Of a stretch of DNA of 64,000 bases, positions 62,624 through 64,000 are shown one piece after another. Position 1 is the stretch's first letter, and every line of letters begins with the position of its first letter. Under the pieces are notes generated by a model, which was not told where the DNA came from, made no database searches, and saw only the letters and a program-made list of their open reading frames with translations. This DNA comes from Undibacterium paludis (GTDB lineage: Bacteria; Pseudomonadota; Gammaproteobacteria; Burkholderiales; Burkholderiaceae_D): assembly GCF_022568815.1 (NCBI RefSeq), contig NZ_JAKZHX010000001.1, forward strand, positions 744,001-808,000, read 5' to 3'. The position numbers and the translations under genes were made by a program.

Positions 62624-63277
62624 ATGGAAAATGTGCATCAAACCCTGAAATCAATCAAGACACTGACAGGAAAACTGAGCAATTTCAATACAGAAAATGC
62701 ACCTGCCACGCCACATTCCCTATTTTTGGACTGGATGCAAGCAGCCATCAATGAACAGGTTGCTGAGCCGAATGTCATGACACTGTCGACCGTTGACAGT
62801 GATGGCCTGCCTGATGCCCGTTCTGTCGTCGTGTTGAACGTCAACGAGCAAGGCTGGCATTTTGCTGCGAATTCAGACAGCCCCAAAGGCCGTCAAATGG
62901 CCAGACTCCCTCATGCAGCGATGACCTGTTATTGGCCTGCAACAGGGCAACAAATCCGCTTGCGTGGCAAGATAGGCAAACTTGATCATGCTGCTGGCGC
63001 CAGTGACTTCATGACACGCCCTGAAAAGTCCAGGGCTTCCATACTGGCTGCAAAACAAAGCCAGGTCATGGAAAATCCGGGCGATCTCGATGCAGCTATC
63101 GCCCATCAGCTTGCTCGCATGGCAAACGAGCCTGATCTTGTTTCGCCGAGCTGGTCTATCTATACATTGTCGCCGGATGTTGTCGAATTCTGGCAATCCA
63201 GTGAGCAACGCCGCTTCACACGTTTGCGCTATCAGAAAATTGGCGTCACATGGCAACAGAACATTTTGTGGCCATAA
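62624..63277 (+). CDS. PdxH/PhzG-like flavin oxidase
   Basis: 217 residues with the pyridoxamine 5'-phosphate oxidase fold: PNVMTLSTVDSDGLPDARSVVVLNVNEQGWHFAANSDSPKGRQMAR, AAMTCYWPATGQQIRLRGKIGKL, SRASILAAKQSQVM and a C-terminal FTRLRYQKIGVTWQQNILWP. Real PdxH ends in RLxP, so the end here differs slightly. In biosynthetic clusters such PdxH-like proteins (for example PhzG) act as FMN-dependent oxidases of intermediates. It starts 26 bases after the lyase stop, probably in one operon, and is followed by a strong terminator. Confidence 0.87.
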   Translation: MENVHQTLKSIKTLTGKLSNFNTENAPATPHSLFLDWMQAAINEQVAEPNVMTLSTVDSDGLPDARSVVVLNVNEQGWHFAANSDSPKGRQMARLPHAAMTCYWPATGQQIRLRGKIGKLDHAAGASDFMTRPEKSRASILAAKQSQVMENPGDLDAAIAHQLARMANEPDLVSPSWSIYTLSPDVVEFWQSSEQRRFTRLRYQKIGVTWQQNILWP

Positions 63278-63318
63278 GATAGCCTGACATGGCTGTGAAC
63301 CAGCCTGACCATGAAATG

Positions 63319-63352
63319 AAATGCCCGGCTCACAAGGCCGGGCATTTTTTTT
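63319..63352 (+). terminator. rho-independent terminator after the PdxH-like gene
   Basis: ATGCCCGGC (63321-63329), loop of 7, GCCGGGCAT (63337-63345), then a run of eight T (63345-63352). It ends the operon from the acyl-CoA dehydrogenase-like gene. Confidence 0.9.
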
Positions 63353-63528
63353 CTTGTCGCACCTGTCTGCACTTCAAGACTTCAAGCTGCGGTTATTTGC
63401 GATTTTCCGCCACGGCCGGGAAGAGCAGGACTAGCGAACCGCAATATTCAAAACAGTGTGCCTGCGCCTGCTTCAATATTACCGTCCACCAGTCCTGAGA
63501 CACTGCTATCCGGGACCAAACCGGCGGA

Positions 63529-64000
63529 TCAAGCCGGGAACAATTTTTCAGAGCCTGCCAGGGAGGATTGAATGGATGCCGTACTTTGCGCACGCATCTT
63601 TTCTTCATAGCCTGCAATTGCTTCCAGCATGGACAATTTTCCAGACTGTACATCTGCCAGCTTGTCCGCCAGAACCGCTGCGTCATACAAGGTTGTATTT
63701 CCACCCAGACCGCCAATCAGGCTCATCAGGTGGACCGCATCACCAAGCGCGGTAACCCTGCTGCTGGCCCAGGGTTCTTGCGGTCTGGCGCTGCGCATTG
63801 GCGCAATCGCGAGGGCATTCATGTCAACGTTTGAGAAGAGAGCCTTGAGAGCAGGATTCCAGTTCTCTACCACATTGGCAACATGACGGCTAATGTCTTC
63901 GACACTCATCGTGATATTTTCGCTATCACCCAGACCAAAAGTCTTGCGCTTGCCCAATACAGCCCAGTAAATGTAGTCGTCAACAGGATTGACCACATAG
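63529..64000 (-). CDS. FAD-dependent monooxygenase, partial (5' part off the window)
   Basis: Only the C-terminal 157 codons are inside the window; the frame runs off the right edge. The second FAD-binding motif is VTALGDAVHLMSLIGGLGGNTTLYDAAVLADKL, typical of group A flavin monooxygenases, and the helical C-terminus ends in SLAGSEKLFPA. It resembles monooxygenases of secondary metabolism rather than UbiH. It is convergent with the PdxH-like gene and likely the next member of the cluster. Confidence 0.85.
   Translation of the reverse strand, partial: YVVNPVDDYIYWAVLGKRKTFGLGDSENITMSVEDISRHVANVVENWNPALKALFSNVDMNALAIAPMRSARPQEPWASSRVTALGDAVHLMSLIGGLGGNTTLYDAAVLADKLADVQSGKLSMLEAIAGYEEKMRAQSTASIQSSLAGSEKLFPA

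Overview
The window looks like a piece of a betaproteobacterial (Burkholderiales) chromosome, probably Oxalobacteraceae (Undibacterium/Herbaspirillum-like). The basis is the style of the housekeeping proteins (DUF3297, KatG, NemRA, LivK, DTW-domain protein) and the chromosomal repeats; the genus cannot be proved from this sequence. Two compositionally different parts meet near 30.1-30.4 kb: an AT-richer accessory island on the left and GC-richer chromosomal sequence on the right.

Left part (1-30.1 kb). First come small or orphan genes: a lipoprotein, a membrane protein, a DEDD exonuclease, a metallophosphoesterase and a receiver-like (cREC) protein. A two-component system follows, preceded by an unlisted 55-aa gene (6428-6595). 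Next is a four-gene Wadjet-type anti-plasmid system (jetA-B-C-D, 15263 down to 7047) with TAATG overlaps at all three junctions. It is divergent from a WYL/CapW-type regulator across a 35-bp dyad. Beside it lies a Tn7-like transposition operon (tnsA, a TnsB split into two overlapping ORFs, tnsC, tniQ); I infer that Wadjet is its cargo. Upstream of tnsA are dyads, a candidate terminator-ended small RNA with CCUCC motifs, and an XRE regulator. The island ends with an operon of a repeat-bearing zinc-finger gene, a large serine recombinase and two ParB-like proteins, and with a C-terminally truncated DNA cytosine methyltransferase.

Middle part (30.3-50.4 kb). This is chromosomal: an esterase, a DUF6920-like protein, a lipocalin, a LivK-type binding protein, a MarR regulator divergent from an FAD monooxygenase, katG, DUF3297, a DTW tRNA modification enzyme, an FHA/zinc-ribbon/Ser-Thr kinase signalling operon, aspartate kinase, and nemR-nemA with matching operators. 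A 248-bp MITE-like element sits between livK and a MarR-type box.

Right part (51.2 kb to the end). A LuxR-type quorum-sensing regulator without a visible luxI opens a cluster: fused indolepyruvate ferredoxin oxidoreductase, two paralogous hotdog thioesterases, a class I glutamine amidotransferase, a GST, a cystathionine beta-lyase-type PLP enzyme, an acyl-CoA dehydrogenase homologue lacking the catalytic glutamate, a CitE/HpcH-type lyase, a PdxH/PhzG-like flavin enzyme and a partial FAD monooxygenase. Together this resembles sulfur-containing tropone (tropodithietic acid-like) biosynthesis, with a glutathione-based sulfur-insertion module (GST, gamma-glutamyl peptidase-like GATase, C-S lyase). 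This is the most interesting inference here; the cluster runs off the right edge.
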